7,185 bases of DNA from assembly GCA_022865845.1 (NCBI GenBank), contig JALHUC010000367.1:1-7185 (forward strand), given 5' to 3'. Each line of letters begins with the position of its first letter. Within the stretch, counting starts at the first letter, position 1. Under the pieces are notes generated by a model. That model did not search any database. It was given only the letters and a program-made list of their open reading frames with translations, and had not been told where the DNA came from. Source of the DNA: a bacterium (GTDB lineage: Bacteria > BMS3Abin14). Positions 1 through 6,000 of this stretch are shown here, piece by piece. The translations under genes and the position numbers were made by a program.

Positions 1-858
1 AACAGTGGGGTCAAGGTTGCCCTGGACCGCTTTCTTTTGTCCAAAGGTCCTCCTGGCTTCGCCGATGTTCTGTCTCCAGTCGATGCCGATGACATCCGCG
101 TCAATGCTGTCCATATGATGGGCGAGATAAGACCCGTTGTTGATGTAATAAATGACCGGGATGCCGTCCCGCTTCAGGTTGGCGATGACCTTCTGCACCG
201 GCTTGAGGGAAAACCTGACGTATTCGGGATCCGCCAGAATACCGCCCCAGGTATCGAAGATCTGTATCGCCTGAGCACCCGCGTCAACCTGGGCGTTGAG
301 ATAGTTGATGACGACATCTGCCAGGAGGTCCATCAGGTAATCGGCCAGATCCGGCCGGGAGTAGATCAGACCCTTGATGTTGTGGAAGCTCTTTGTGGTT
401 CCTCCCTCCACCGCGTAGGTCGCCAGTGTAAAGGGTGATCCTGAAAAACCAATGAGGGGGACACGCCCATCCAGTTCCTTTTTGATCATGCGGATAGCAT
501 CCATGACGAACCCTACGTCCTCATGGGCTTCGATCGGGCGGAGTGCCTTAATGGAGGCCTCATCCTGTACAGCCGAAAGGACCGGACCGACCTTGTCCTC
601 GAAAGCTACCGAAATCCCCATAGGCTCCAGGGGAATGAGAATGTCAGAGAAGAGAATGGCGGCGTCCACGTTGAGGAGATCGATGGGAAGAAGGGTTACT
701 TTGGTAGCCAGTTCCGGTGTCTTGCAGAGGGTGAGAAAATCAACCTGGCCGCGGACCTCCTGATATTGGGGCATATATCTTCCGGCCTGGCGCATGATCC
801 AGATGGGTGTATGGCTTGTTGGGCGCTTGAAACAGGCATCGATATAGGTGTTATTCAT
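1..858 (-). CDS. hemE: Uroporphyrinogen decarboxylase, 3' end beyond window
   Basis: HemE removes the four acetate carboxyl groups of uroporphyrinogen III to give coproporphyrinogen III in the cytoplasm, the branch step towards haem. I translated the minus strand by hand: 286 uninterrupted codons from ATG at 858 to the window edge. The N-terminal signature [11 protein letters not shown] is at residues 18-28, FSDI with the catalytic aspartate (D72) at 70-73, the second signature [17 protein letters not shown] at 137-153, FDTWGG at 201-206 and QGNLDP at 279-284. Family members are about 340-355 residues, so roughly 60-70 C-terminal residues, including the GHG histidine region, lie off the left edge. 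The ATG lies inside the last codons of the radical SAM gene (8-base overlap, ATGAATAA) with GAGGGA (866-871) 7 bases upstream, so the two genes are almost certainly co-transcribed and translationally coupled. The assignment is secure. Confidence 0.97.
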   Translation of the reverse strand, partial: MNNTYIDACFKRPTSHTPIWIMRQAGRYMPQYQEVRGQVDFLTLCKTPELATKVTLLPIDLLNVDAAILFSDILIPLEPMGISVAFEDKVGPVLSAVQDEASIKALRPIEAHEDVGFVMDAIRMIKKELDGRVPLIGFSGSPFTLATYAVEGGTTKSFHNIKGLIYSRPDLADYLMDLLADVVINYLNAQVDAGAQAIQIFDTWGGILADPEYVRFSLKPVQKVIANLKRDGIPVIYYINNGSYLAHHMDSIDADVIGIDWRQNIGEARRTFGQKKAVQGNLDPTV

Positions 859-1972
859 TTGTTTGTCCCTCTTTTTTCAATTCGCGGAGGACCTTCGCCG
901 GCACGTGGTCGCAGAAAGGTTCCTCTTCCATATAATCGTCCGAAATTGCCAGAGCCCTGGCCCGGCATCCCCCGCAAACACTGATATATTCACAGGAACC
1001 GCAACGGCCCTTGTAGTCCTTGAAGCTTCTCATATCCTTAAAGAGCTCGCTGCTGTCCCATATCTCCTTGAAATGCTGCTGTTTGACGTTGCCAGCGGAC
1101 TGGGGAAAATAGCTGCAAGGCTGGACCTCGCCCCGGCTGCCGACAAACGCGATGGATTGCGCGGCAATACAGCCTTTTCCACCCCCGGTGCCGAACTTGA
1201 GGTTCCTGCGCGTAAAATCGAGACCCTTGGCTTTGGCCTCCTGTTGTACGATGCGATAGTAATGAGGGGCACAGGTAGGTCTGACCAGCATGTCCTTTTC
1301 TTCAAGCTCCATCTCGAAATGCCACTTCAGGATCCCGTCGTAGTCTTCCTTGGAGATCAACTCCGCCATGAGATCTTCGCCCCGTCCCATGGGGACGATC
1401 ATGAACATGTACCAGGCGGTGGCTCCCATCTTCTTGGCCTGTTTGTAAACGTTGGGGATGTCATCCTGGTTGCGTTTGGTAAAGGAGGAGTTGATAAGGA
1501 ACTCGATGTCGTGTTTTTTAAAAAGTTCTGAGGCCCTCAGTGTGTCTTCGAAGGCGCCTGGCTGTTTGCGGAAATCGTCGTGGATCGCGGCAGTGGAGCC
1601 GTCAAGGCTCAGAGAAACGATGCGGATGCCAGATTCTTTAATCTTTTCGCAGATACTGTCATCGACCAGGGCGCCGTTAGTGGCCATGGCCATGCGCAGC
1701 CCCTTGCTTGTACCGTAGGCGGCGATGTCGAAAACATCCTTTCGAAGGAGCGGCTCTCCGCCAGAGAGAACAACGACGGGGTGGGCGAAGGAAGTGATGT
1801 CGTCGATGAATTTTTTGGCCTCGTCAAGGGTGAAATCGCCCTCATCCGAGCCCATGTCTGAGGATGATCGGCAGTGGATGCAGTTGAGGTTGCACTTACC
1901 GGTAATCTCCCAGGCGAGCCATTTGAGTTCGAAAATGTTCTCTTTAATGGGGATGGGTTGAGCCTGTGTCAA
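851..1972 (-). CDS. Radical SAM/SPASM protein, AhbC/AhbD/NirJ-like
   Basis: A 373-residue enzyme of the radical SAM superfamily with a C-terminal SPASM-type cluster region. The radical SAM cysteines are C27-x3-C31-x2-C34 (CNLNCIHC), followed by GGEP at 71-74. The auxiliary cluster region has C268, C286 and the group C324-x2-C327-x5-C333-x2-C336, then C354. The segment [11 protein letters not shown] around C234 and the overall plan resemble the tetrapyrrole-modifying enzymes AhbC (didecarboxysirohaem deacetylase), AhbD (haem synthase) and NirJ (haem d1). Overlap with hemE supports a tetrapyrrole role, but I cannot tell which reaction it catalyses; a peptide-modifying SPASM enzyme is less likely. 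The start is TTG at 1972, because AGGAGGT (1979-1985) lies 6 bases upstream and the protein then begins [17 protein letters not shown]. An in-frame ATG at 2176 would add 68 residues encoded by repeat-containing intergenic DNA and is rejected. Confidence 0.9.
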   Translation of the reverse strand: MTQAQPIPIKENIFELKWLAWEITGKCNLNCIHCRSSSDMGSDEGDFTLDEAKKFIDDITSFAHPVVVLSGGEPLLRKDVFDIAAYGTSKGLRMAMATNGALVDDSICEKIKESGIRIVSLSLDGSTAAIHDDFRKQPGAFEDTLRASELFKKHDIEFLINSSFTKRNQDDIPNVYKQAKKMGATAWYMFMIVPMGRGEDLMAELISKEDYDGILKWHFEMELEEKDMLVRPTCAPHYYRIVQQEAKAKGLDFTRRNLKFGTGGGKGCIAAQSIAFVGSRGEVQPCSYFPQSAGNVKQQHFKEIWDSSELFKDMRSFKDYKGRCGSCEYISVCGGCRARALAISDDYMEEEPFCDHVPAKVLRELKKEGQTNE

Positions 1973-1978
1973 GGTGAT

Positions 1979-1985
1979 ACCTCCT
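1979..1985 (-). promoter_or_regulatory. RBS that fixes the TTG start of the radical SAM gene
   Basis: On the minus strand this reads AGGAGGT, a near-perfect anti-16S complement, 6 bases before TTG at 1972-1970. It places translation start inside the longest open frame and makes the 68-residue upstream extension unnecessary. Confidence 0.85.
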
Positions 1986-2130
1986 GTTCGGGTCCGCCTT
2001 CTCCCTTCCCGCCGTAAGGCTTTGAAGAATGCGTGTCCCAGCAAAGCATGCAAATTTATCATAATATGCCGTAAAGTAAAAGATACCCCTGATTCCGGTA
2101 ATGTGAATGGAATGCCTTCAGGAAGACGAA

Positions 2131-2151
2131 GTGGAAAATGGAAAGTGGAAA
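2131..2151. repeat. Tandem heptamer, three copies of RTGGAAA
   Basis: Three head-to-tail 7-base units, GTGGAAA, ATGGAAA, GTGGAAA, followed by a degenerate GGAAAAA. They lie in the divergent intergenic region. Two other heptamer tracts with different unit sequences occur at 4643-4670 and 5853-5901. Confidence 0.75.
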
Positions 2152-2228
2152 GGAAAAAGCGAGCGTGACAGTTCATTAGAAAAGAATGTCACATTGATGT
2201 CCTGGGCAGTATCTGATAAAGCTAGATG

Positions 2229-2246
2229 ACCTGCCTGTGGGCAGGT
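2229..2246. repeat. Perfect 7-bp inverted repeat before the LOG gene
   Basis: ACCTGCC, loop TGTG, GGCAGGT: a perfect stem ending 14 bases before the Shine-Dalgarno sequence of the LOG gene. There is no T-run after it, so it is not an ordinary terminator. It may be a dispersed palindromic repeat or a leader hairpin. The GTG in its loop (2237) is in frame with the LOG gene but has no RBS. Confidence 0.6.
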
Positions 2247-2272
2247 ACCTTTTCGTCACGAAGGGAGTCCAA

Positions 2273-3049
2273 TTGGGCGATAATGAGACCAGCCGTATCA
2301 TCAAGGCTTTATTAGAGGAGGTTATCTCCAAGGAGATTCATCCTGTCCTCCAGAAGCTCCACAGGGGCCAATCGGACAACAGGCGGGTGTTCCGCATGAT
2401 GGCCGAGATGGTTACCGGTATGGAGGTCATGTCCAAGATCCCGGAATCGGTCAGTATTTTCGGGTCTGCCCGCTGCGGTCCTGAGGATGAGGTGTACAAG
2501 GCGGCCCGCAGTATAGGCAGGCGTTTTGCCGAAGAAGGGTACGGAGTGATCACGGGTGGAGGTCCCGGGGTCATGGAGGCGGCCAACCGTGGGGCGTTCG
2601 AGGGGGGAGGGACTTCAGTGGGTCTGAATATCACCCTTCCTCATGAGCAGTCGTCCAATAAATATGCCAACGTAGAGCTCACCTTCCATTACTTTTTCAT
2701 AAGGAAGGTCATGTTCGTCAAATACGCCAGGGCTCTTGTCGTCCTGCCAGGGGGGTTCGGGACTATGGATGAACTTTTTGAGTCCCTGACCCTTAAGCAG
2801 ACCGGTAAAATGCAGAAATTTCCCATCATTCTCTTCGATCAGTCGTACTGGGGGGATCTGTACAACTGGCTGAAGGACAAGATGGTGGCAGACGGTTACC
2901 TGGAGGAGGATGAGTTGGAGCTGTTCTCCATGACCGATGATCCCGGCGAGGTTGTGGACCGGGTTCACAGGTATTGCCAGGCACAGAAAACCCGGGAGGA
3001 GCCGTACGTTTCCTACGTGGAGTCAGAGGAATTGTCAGAGGGTTTCTGA
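2273..3049 (+). CDS. LOG-family (TIGR00730-like) Rossmann-fold protein
   Basis: A 258-residue cytoplasmic protein of the LOG/lysine-decarboxylase-like family. Characterised LOG proteins are phosphoribohydrolases that release the base from nucleoside 5'-monophosphates, including cytokinin-type N6-modified AMP; the physiological substrate in most bacteria is not settled. Visible motifs are FGSAR at 63-67, the phosphate-binding GGGPGVMEAANRGA at 95-108, the conserved R144-K145 in FFIRKVMF, and the family signature PGGFGTMDE at 159-167 with catalytic E167. An N-terminal helical extension of about 55 residues precedes the Rossmann core. I place the start at TTG 2273, 5 bases after AAGGGAG (2261-2267). 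A GTG at 2237 is in frame but lies in the loop of a hairpin without an RBS. The CNNM gene begins 6 bases after the stop, so the two form an operon. The family call is firm; the substrate is not. Confidence 0.92.
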   Translation: MGDNETSRIIKALLEEVISKEIHPVLQKLHRGQSDNRRVFRMMAEMVTGMEVMSKIPESVSIFGSARCGPEDEVYKAARSIGRRFAEEGYGVITGGGPGVMEAANRGAFEGGGTSVGLNITLPHEQSSNKYANVELTFHYFFIRKVMFVKYARALVVLPGGFGTMDELFESLTLKQTGKMQKFPIILFDQSYWGDLYNWLKDKMVADGYLEEDELELFSMTDDPGEVVDRVHRYCQAQKTREEPYVSYVESEELSEGF

Positions 3050-3055
3050 TCAGCC

Positions 3056-4330
3056 ATGGCAACTGTCCCCACCTGGGAGTGGGTAACCATTCTTTGCTGT
3101 CTTTTTTTCTCGGCTTTTTTCTCCGGCTCCGAGACAGCCTTCGTAAGTCTGTCCAGAGCCAAATTCCAGGGGCTTCTGCAGACCAGGAACAGGGTGCGGG
3201 ACCCCTTGAAGATCTGGGTGGACAACCCCAGCGGCCTGCTTACCTCCATCCTCATCGGGAACAACCTTGTCAATACCGCAGCTTCCGCCATAGCCACCGA
3301 CATCGCTTCCAAAGTTTTTAAGAGCAGTGCACTTGCTGTGGCAGTTGGAGTCACGACCTTTGTGATCCTTGTCTTCGGGGAGATCACGCCCAAGGTGATG
3401 GCCAGAAGGTATGCGGAAAGGTATGTCCTGTTGGCCGGATATTCTCTGGTCCTTTTTCATTACCTTGCCTGGCCGGTGACGTGGATCTTTAACGGGCTGA
3501 CCCATGGGCTTGTCCGGCTGACAGGGGGCGACCTGGACAAGGATTTTGTCACCGTGCAGGCTGACGAGATCCAGCTCCTTGTTTCCATGAGCGCCAAGGA
3601 GGGGGGTATTGATAAGTACCCGGCCCACCTCATCGACAGGGTCATCAGGTTCCACGGGAAGACCGTCAAGGACGCCATGGTGCCAAGAACCCAGATCGTC
3701 GGACTTGATATTTCCGACGATGTTAATATGGTTCTTGAGATCGCCAATAAAAGCGGACATAGTCGGCTGCCCGTTTACAGAGAACACCTGGACGAAATGG
3801 TTGGGGTGTTCCACGTTAAGGATCTTCTCATAGAGCCGGCTTCCTCCTGGGACAACTATCTCCTGGAGCAGCACCTGCATCCTCCTTACTTTATTCCGGA
3901 AAGCGCTCAGCTGGGAAGGATCATTAAGGAGTTTCAGAAAAGAAGTATTCACATGGCGGTGGTTGTGGATGAGTTCGGGGGAACGGAGGGGATTATCACT
4001 CTGGAGGACGTTCTTGAGGAGCTTGTGGGCGAGATCCAGGATGAATTCGACCGCGAGGTGGTGATGATGAAAAAGCTCCCATCGGGGGCCCTGGAGGTGT
4101 CCGGACGAACGCCGGTGGAAGATCTGGCAAGGGTCTTCCCCCACTGGGATGGGGAAACCCCCTCCAAGACGGTAGGCGGACTCATCATGGAGGTGACAGG
4201 AAGGGTGCCCTCACCAGGGGAAACGGTCTACACGAAAGGCCTCAAGTTTACGGTGTTGGGTTCCGACGAAAGGCAGATCAAGAGGGTTCAGGTGGAAAGT
4301 CTCCTCGATGGCACAGGGGAAGAATTATAG
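3056..4330 (+). CDS. CNNM/CorC (HlyC/CorC) membrane protein with CBS domains
   Basis: A 424-residue inner-membrane protein of the CNNM/CorC family, whose members are linked to Mg2+/Co2+ export or related cation handling and are often mis-annotated as hemolysins. Domain order: a DUF21 (CNNM) transmembrane domain at about 8-150 with FFSGSETAF at 21-29, SILIGNNLVNTAAS at 64-77, GEITPK at 108-113 and four hydrophobic segments (about 9-28, 60-80, 92-108, 124-146); a CBS pair at about 208-258 (MVPRTQIVGLD... SRLPVYREH... GVFHVKDLL) and 275-332 (VVVDEFGGTEGIITLEDVLEELVGEIQDE in part); and a C-terminal CorC_HlyC domain at about 340-415. It is full length and intact. The ATG lies 6 bases after the LOG stop, and the nearest purine stretch AGAGGG (3037-3042) is 13 bases away, so translation is probably coupled to the upstream gene. 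Which ion it moves cannot be read from sequence. Confidence 0.95.
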   Translation: MATVPTWEWVTILCCLFFSAFFSGSETAFVSLSRAKFQGLLQTRNRVRDPLKIWVDNPSGLLTSILIGNNLVNTAASAIATDIASKVFKSSALAVAVGVTTFVILVFGEITPKVMARRYAERYVLLAGYSLVLFHYLAWPVTWIFNGLTHGLVRLTGGDLDKDFVTVQADEIQLLVSMSAKEGGIDKYPAHLIDRVIRFHGKTVKDAMVPRTQIVGLDISDDVNMVLEIANKSGHSRLPVYREHLDEMVGVFHVKDLLIEPASSWDNYLLEQHLHPPYFIPESAQLGRIIKEFQKRSIHMAVVVDEFGGTEGIITLEDVLEELVGEIQDEFDREVVMMKKLPSGALEVSGRTPVEDLARVFPHWDGETPSKTVGGLIMEVTGRVPSPGETVYTKGLKFTVLGSDERQIKRVQVESLLDGTGEEL

Positions 4331-4620
4331 TTAATGCGATGAGTAGTATGATCCAGAACTCCTAACGCATAGAGCCTCTCCTTTACATCTTTTCCTGTGG
4401 TCTACATCAGTTTTCCATTGCCGCAAAATTCCTGACAAAAAGCTGAAATTACTTTGCTCGAATCTTGTAGCAAATACTTTACCTGATAAAATAGAATGTT
4501 ACATAACCGTAAGTGCGAAGTGTTAAGCAGTTATCACACTTTTCCACAGATGTGGAAATGCTGTGGATAAGGCTATTATGGAATGACGGTTGAGAACTGA
4601 AAGCTTGAATCTGGGTTGCC
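4331..4620. other. AT-rich gap between convergent genes
   Basis: About 290 bases between the CNNM stop (plus) and the queH stop (minus). From about 4424 to 4510 it is markedly AT-rich compared with the flanking genes. A cluster of DnaA-box-like sites follows at 4540-4570, and an imperfect inverted repeat (AAGTGT at 4518-4523, ACACTT at 4536-4541) sits just before it. I see no Rho-independent terminator for either flanking gene and no open frame of interest. Confidence 0.6.
4540..4570. promoter_or_regulatory. Cluster of DnaA-box-like sites, possible origin or DnaA-controlled site
   Basis: Three 9-mers occur within 31 bases. TGTGGATAA at 4562-4570 is the exact complement of the consensus box TTATCCACA. 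TTTTCCACA at 4540-4548 and TGTGGAAAT at 4551-4559 (complement ATTTCCACA) each differ from it at one or two positions. The first two form a perfect inverted pair, TTTCCACA-ga-TGTGGAAA. An AT-rich stretch lies directly to the left. Three sites are few for a full origin, so a DnaA-regulatory site or chance remain open. Confidence 0.4.
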
Positions 4621-5229
4621 TCAGGTTGGATCGAGTTTCCTCTTTGGACTTTGGACTTTGGACTTTGGACTCGCAGAAACCGTGGGATTCTTGCCTCGGT
4701 TTCTGCTGTATTCACATCCGCAGTAATCCTGCCTGTAGAGCCCGTACTGCTTCGTCATTTCAACGCTTCGTTTAAAACCGTCCTGTTTTTTCAGGTCGGT
4801 AGGAAGGTACTCGACACCGAACTCCTCACCGGCTTCAGCCCCCAGCCGGTTTATCATGGCGGCGTTCTTGTGGGGACTGACCGTCAAAACGGCCGCGAAA
4901 GCGTCGAAACCCTTGTCACTGGCCAGCCGGGCCGTAGTCCTCAATCGTTCCCTGATGCAGACCTCACAACGCAGGCCTTTCTCAGGCTCCCCTTCCAGGC
5001 CCTGGACGCTTTCAAACCATGTTTCAGGTTCATAGGCGTCCGCAGTAAAGGTGAACCCCGTTTCACCTGCCAGGGCATCCATGGCATGAAGTCTCTTTTC
5101 GTATTCTTCCCCGGGATGGATGTTGGAGTTGGAGAAAAGGCCTTCTGCGTCCCAATCTGAACATAGACGTTCTATCCCGATCGTGGCGTCGGGGGCGCAG
5201 CAAATATGAATTAAAAGCTTCTTTTTCAT
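4621..5229 (-). CDS. queH: Epoxyqueuosine reductase QueH (DUF208)
   Basis: QueH catalyses the last step of queuosine biosynthesis, reducing epoxyqueuosine to queuosine in the wobble position of GUN-anticodon tRNAs; it is unrelated to the cobalamin-dependent QueG. From ATG 5229 the protein has 202 residues. It starts MKKKLLIHICCAPDAT with the C10-C11 pair, then SNSNIHPGEEYEKR at about 33-46, the second cysteine pair in CEVC (C88, C91), LTVSPHKN at about 115-122, and YCGCEYS with C170 and C172. All cysteines expected for the iron-sulphur site are present. Family proteins usually end soon after the CGC motif; here about 27 more residues, rich in Ser, Pro and Lys, are encoded partly by a heptamer tandem repeat (4643-4670). 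An ATG at 5250 would add 7 residues and has only a weak AGAAGA upstream; family alignment favours 5229. No neighbour shares the pathway. Confidence 0.92.
   Translation of the reverse strand: MKKKLLIHICCAPDATIGIERLCSDWDAEGLFSNSNIHPGEEYEKRLHAMDALAGETGFTFTADAYEPETWFESVQGLEGEPEKGLRCEVCIRERLRTTARLASDKGFDAFAAVLTVSPHKNAAMINRLGAEAGEEFGVEYLPTDLKKQDGFKRSVEMTKQYGLYRQDYCGCEYSRNRGKNPTVSASPKSKVQSPKRKLDPT
4643..4670. repeat. Tandem heptamer, four copies of TTTGGAC, inside the queH tail
   Basis: Four exact head-to-tail TTTGGAC units lie in the last 20 or so codons of queH. On the coding strand GTCCAAA repeats, and because three units make 21 bases it encodes a repeating SKVQSPK pattern. A gain or loss of one unit shifts the frame of the C-terminal tail but leaves the catalytic cysteines intact. 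Confidence 0.9.
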
Positions 5230-5260
5230 AGTTTTAATGCGGCCGTCCATAGCACGGTAT

Positions 5261-5355
5261 CTTCTGCGTTATCGCCCCTCGGAAAGCCTCACCGTATGTC
5301 ACCATATACGCCTCCGGTGTTCCTCGGACCTCTGGCCTTGAACCTACCGCACTCT
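5261..5355. repeat. Modular hairpin repeat, copy 1
   Basis: The head (5261-5290) starts CTTCTGCGTTATCGC and contains CTCGGAAAGCCTC; the same 30 bases recur at 5784-5813 with two differences. A hairpin follows (CGTAT 5293-5297, ATACG 5306-5310), then GCCTCCGG and a tail ending CACTCT (5350-5355). The tail motif CACTCT also closes copies 2 and 3. Confidence 0.75.
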
Positions 5356-5397
5356 GAACGTCCTCAAAGGCAAAAATGGCGGTCGGCCCTTGCATCC

Positions 5398-5463
5398 CCT
5401 CGATCAAGCTTGGGGCCTGAGCCTGTCGAACAGCTGACGCACTCTAGCGAGCCGATAAGAGTG
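5398..5463. repeat. Palindromic insert and CACTCT/AGAGTG stem between copies 1 and 2
   Basis: 5398-5432 resembles the widespread palindromic family built on CTTCGACAAGCTCAGG/CCTGAGCCTGTCGAA (here GATCAAGCTTGGGGCCTGAG and CCTGTCGAACAG). It is followed by a further CACTCT (5440-5445) that can pair with AGAGTG (5458-5463) across GCGAGCCGATA-like sequence. The same CACTCT/AGAGTG stem recurs at 5742-5747 and 5760-5765. Confidence 0.55.
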
Positions 5464-5465
5464 GT

Positions 5466-5570
5466 CCATCCAGGTGCGACCTACAAGCACTTTCCCTCGG
5501 CAATCCTCACGTACGATATCGTGTACGTTCCGGTTCCCTCGTCAGTCGAGCCTCGTACCTGGCGCACTCT
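5466..5570. repeat. Modular hairpin repeat, copy 2
   Basis: The head (5466-5509, starting CCATCCAGGTGCGAC and ending CTCGGCAATCCTCA) is repeated at 5591-5634, 44 bases with two differences. A different hairpin follows directly (ACGTAC 5509-5514, GTACGT 5523-5528), then TCCGGTTCCCTCGT and a tail ending GGCGCACTCT at 5570. Confidence 0.8.
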
Positions 5571-5590
5571 TAACAGCCGGTAAACGCATT

Positions 5591-5747
5591 CCATCCAGGT
5601 GCGACTTACAAGCGCTTTCCCTCGGCAATCCTCATCCCGCCGCAGGCGGGACTCACGGTTGCCTCGTTGGTCTCCCTCGACAAAGCTCGGGACGGTGAGT
5701 CACGCCCATGGCGTGATCGAACCGGAGCCTCGCATATGGCCCACTCT
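5591..5747. repeat. Modular hairpin repeat, copy 3, with two extra palindromes
   Basis: It has the same 44-base head as copy 2. The hairpin at the fixed position is now TCCCGCC-gca-GGCGGGA (5635-5651), followed by CGGTTGCCTCGT, matching copy 2. A second interruption (about 5672-5716) carries a CCCTCGACAAAGCTCGGGA palindrome-like piece and a perfect stem TCACGCC-cat-GGCGTGA (5700-5716). The tail ends CCCACTCT at 5747. Confidence 0.8.
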
Positions 5748-5783
5748 GGAAGACCGATAAGAGTGTTTTGTTAAGAACGGCGA

Positions 5784-5840
5784 CTTCTGCGTTATCGCAC
5801 CTCGGAAAGCTTCGATCCCGCCACAGTCGGGACTGCGCGT
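5784..5840. repeat. Modular hairpin repeat, copy 4 (truncated)
   Basis: The 30-base head matches copy 1 (5261-5290) with two differences. The hairpin that follows, TCCCG (5816-5820) and CGGGA (5828-5832), looks like a decayed relative of the copy 3 hairpin rather than of the copy 1 hairpin. The CACTCT tail is missing. Confidence 0.7.
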
Positions 5841-5852
5841 TCAGTTTCTGAT

Positions 5853-5901
5853 GTTTAGTGTCTAGGGTCTAGAACCCAGAACCCGGAACCCGGAACCTGA
5901 T
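5853..5901. repeat. 49-base tandem heptamer tract, seven drifting units
   Basis: Read in steps of seven, the tract is GTTTAGT, GTCTAGG, GTCTAGA, ACCCAGA, ACCCGGA, ACCCGGA, ACCTGAT. The left half is GTCTAGG-like and the right half is the inverted ACCCGGA-like form, meeting at TCTAGA, so GGGT-CTAGA-ACCC is a local inverted repeat. Confidence 0.75.
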
Positions 5902-5963
5902 CTTCCTCCTCCCCCATTCCCTGTTCCACCAACACTCCCATATCAGGTGAAAAATATTCATAC

Positions 5964-5992
5964 TTGCATTATTTCTCTAAAGCATATATAAA
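5964..5992 (+). promoter_or_regulatory. Candidate sigma-70 promoter of the cysteine-rich gene
   Basis: TTGCAT (5964-5969), a 17-base spacer, and TATAAA (5987-5992). The -10 is a good match, the -35 a weak one. It lies in AT-rich DNA and would start transcription near 5999, just at the first leader palindrome. Confidence 0.5.
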
Positions 5993-6000
5993 TCGCTGGT

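Larger units (their letters stand above)
1973..2272. other. Divergent intergenic region with both promoters
   Basis: This 300-base gap separates the minus-strand radical SAM-hemE unit from the plus-strand LOG-CNNM unit, so it must hold the regulatory DNA for both. It contains an AT-rich patch (about 2048-2090), a heptamer repeat (2131-2151), a 7-bp hairpin (2229-2246), and a strong Shine-Dalgarno sequence at each end: 1979-1985 for the minus strand and 2261-2267 for the plus strand. I found no -35/-10 pair on either strand good enough to assign. Confidence 0.6.

Noticed and set aside
37..984. Plus-strand open frames opposite hemE
   Set aside because: The minus-strand HemE translation carries both family signatures over the same bases, so these are shadows.
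848..1531. 227-codon plus-strand frame opposite the radical SAM gene
   Set aside because: It is the antisense of the cysteine motifs of the SPASM protein and has no RBS or domain.
1973..2176. N-terminal extension of the radical SAM gene to ATG 2176
   Set aside because: The added 68 residues are encoded by AT-rich and heptamer-repeat intergenic DNA and show no domain, whereas TTG 1972 has a near-perfect RBS and gives a family-like N-terminus.
2237..2272. GTG 2237 as start of the LOG gene
   Set aside because: It lies in the loop of a hairpin with no Shine-Dalgarno sequence; TTG 2273 has AAGGGAG at 5 bases.
3050..4144. Long minus-strand open frame (364 codons) opposite the CNNM gene
   Set aside because: It is the antisense shadow of an intact, motif-complete CNNM/CorC gene; its translation shows no recognisable domain and is rich in His and Pro, as expected of a shadow frame.
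4338..4352. DnaA-trio-like GAT/TAG triplets
   Set aside because: The run is short and imperfect and lies about 190 bases from the DnaA boxes, whereas trios directly adjoin a box.
4541..4558. Terminator formed by TTTCCACA-ga-TGTGGAAA
   Set aside because: The loop is only two bases and no T-run follows on either strand; the match to inverted DnaA-type boxes explains it better.
5261..5840. CRISPR array
   Set aside because: Repeats are of two kinds, of unequal length and spacing, with conserved rather than unique sequence between them, and no cas gene is present.
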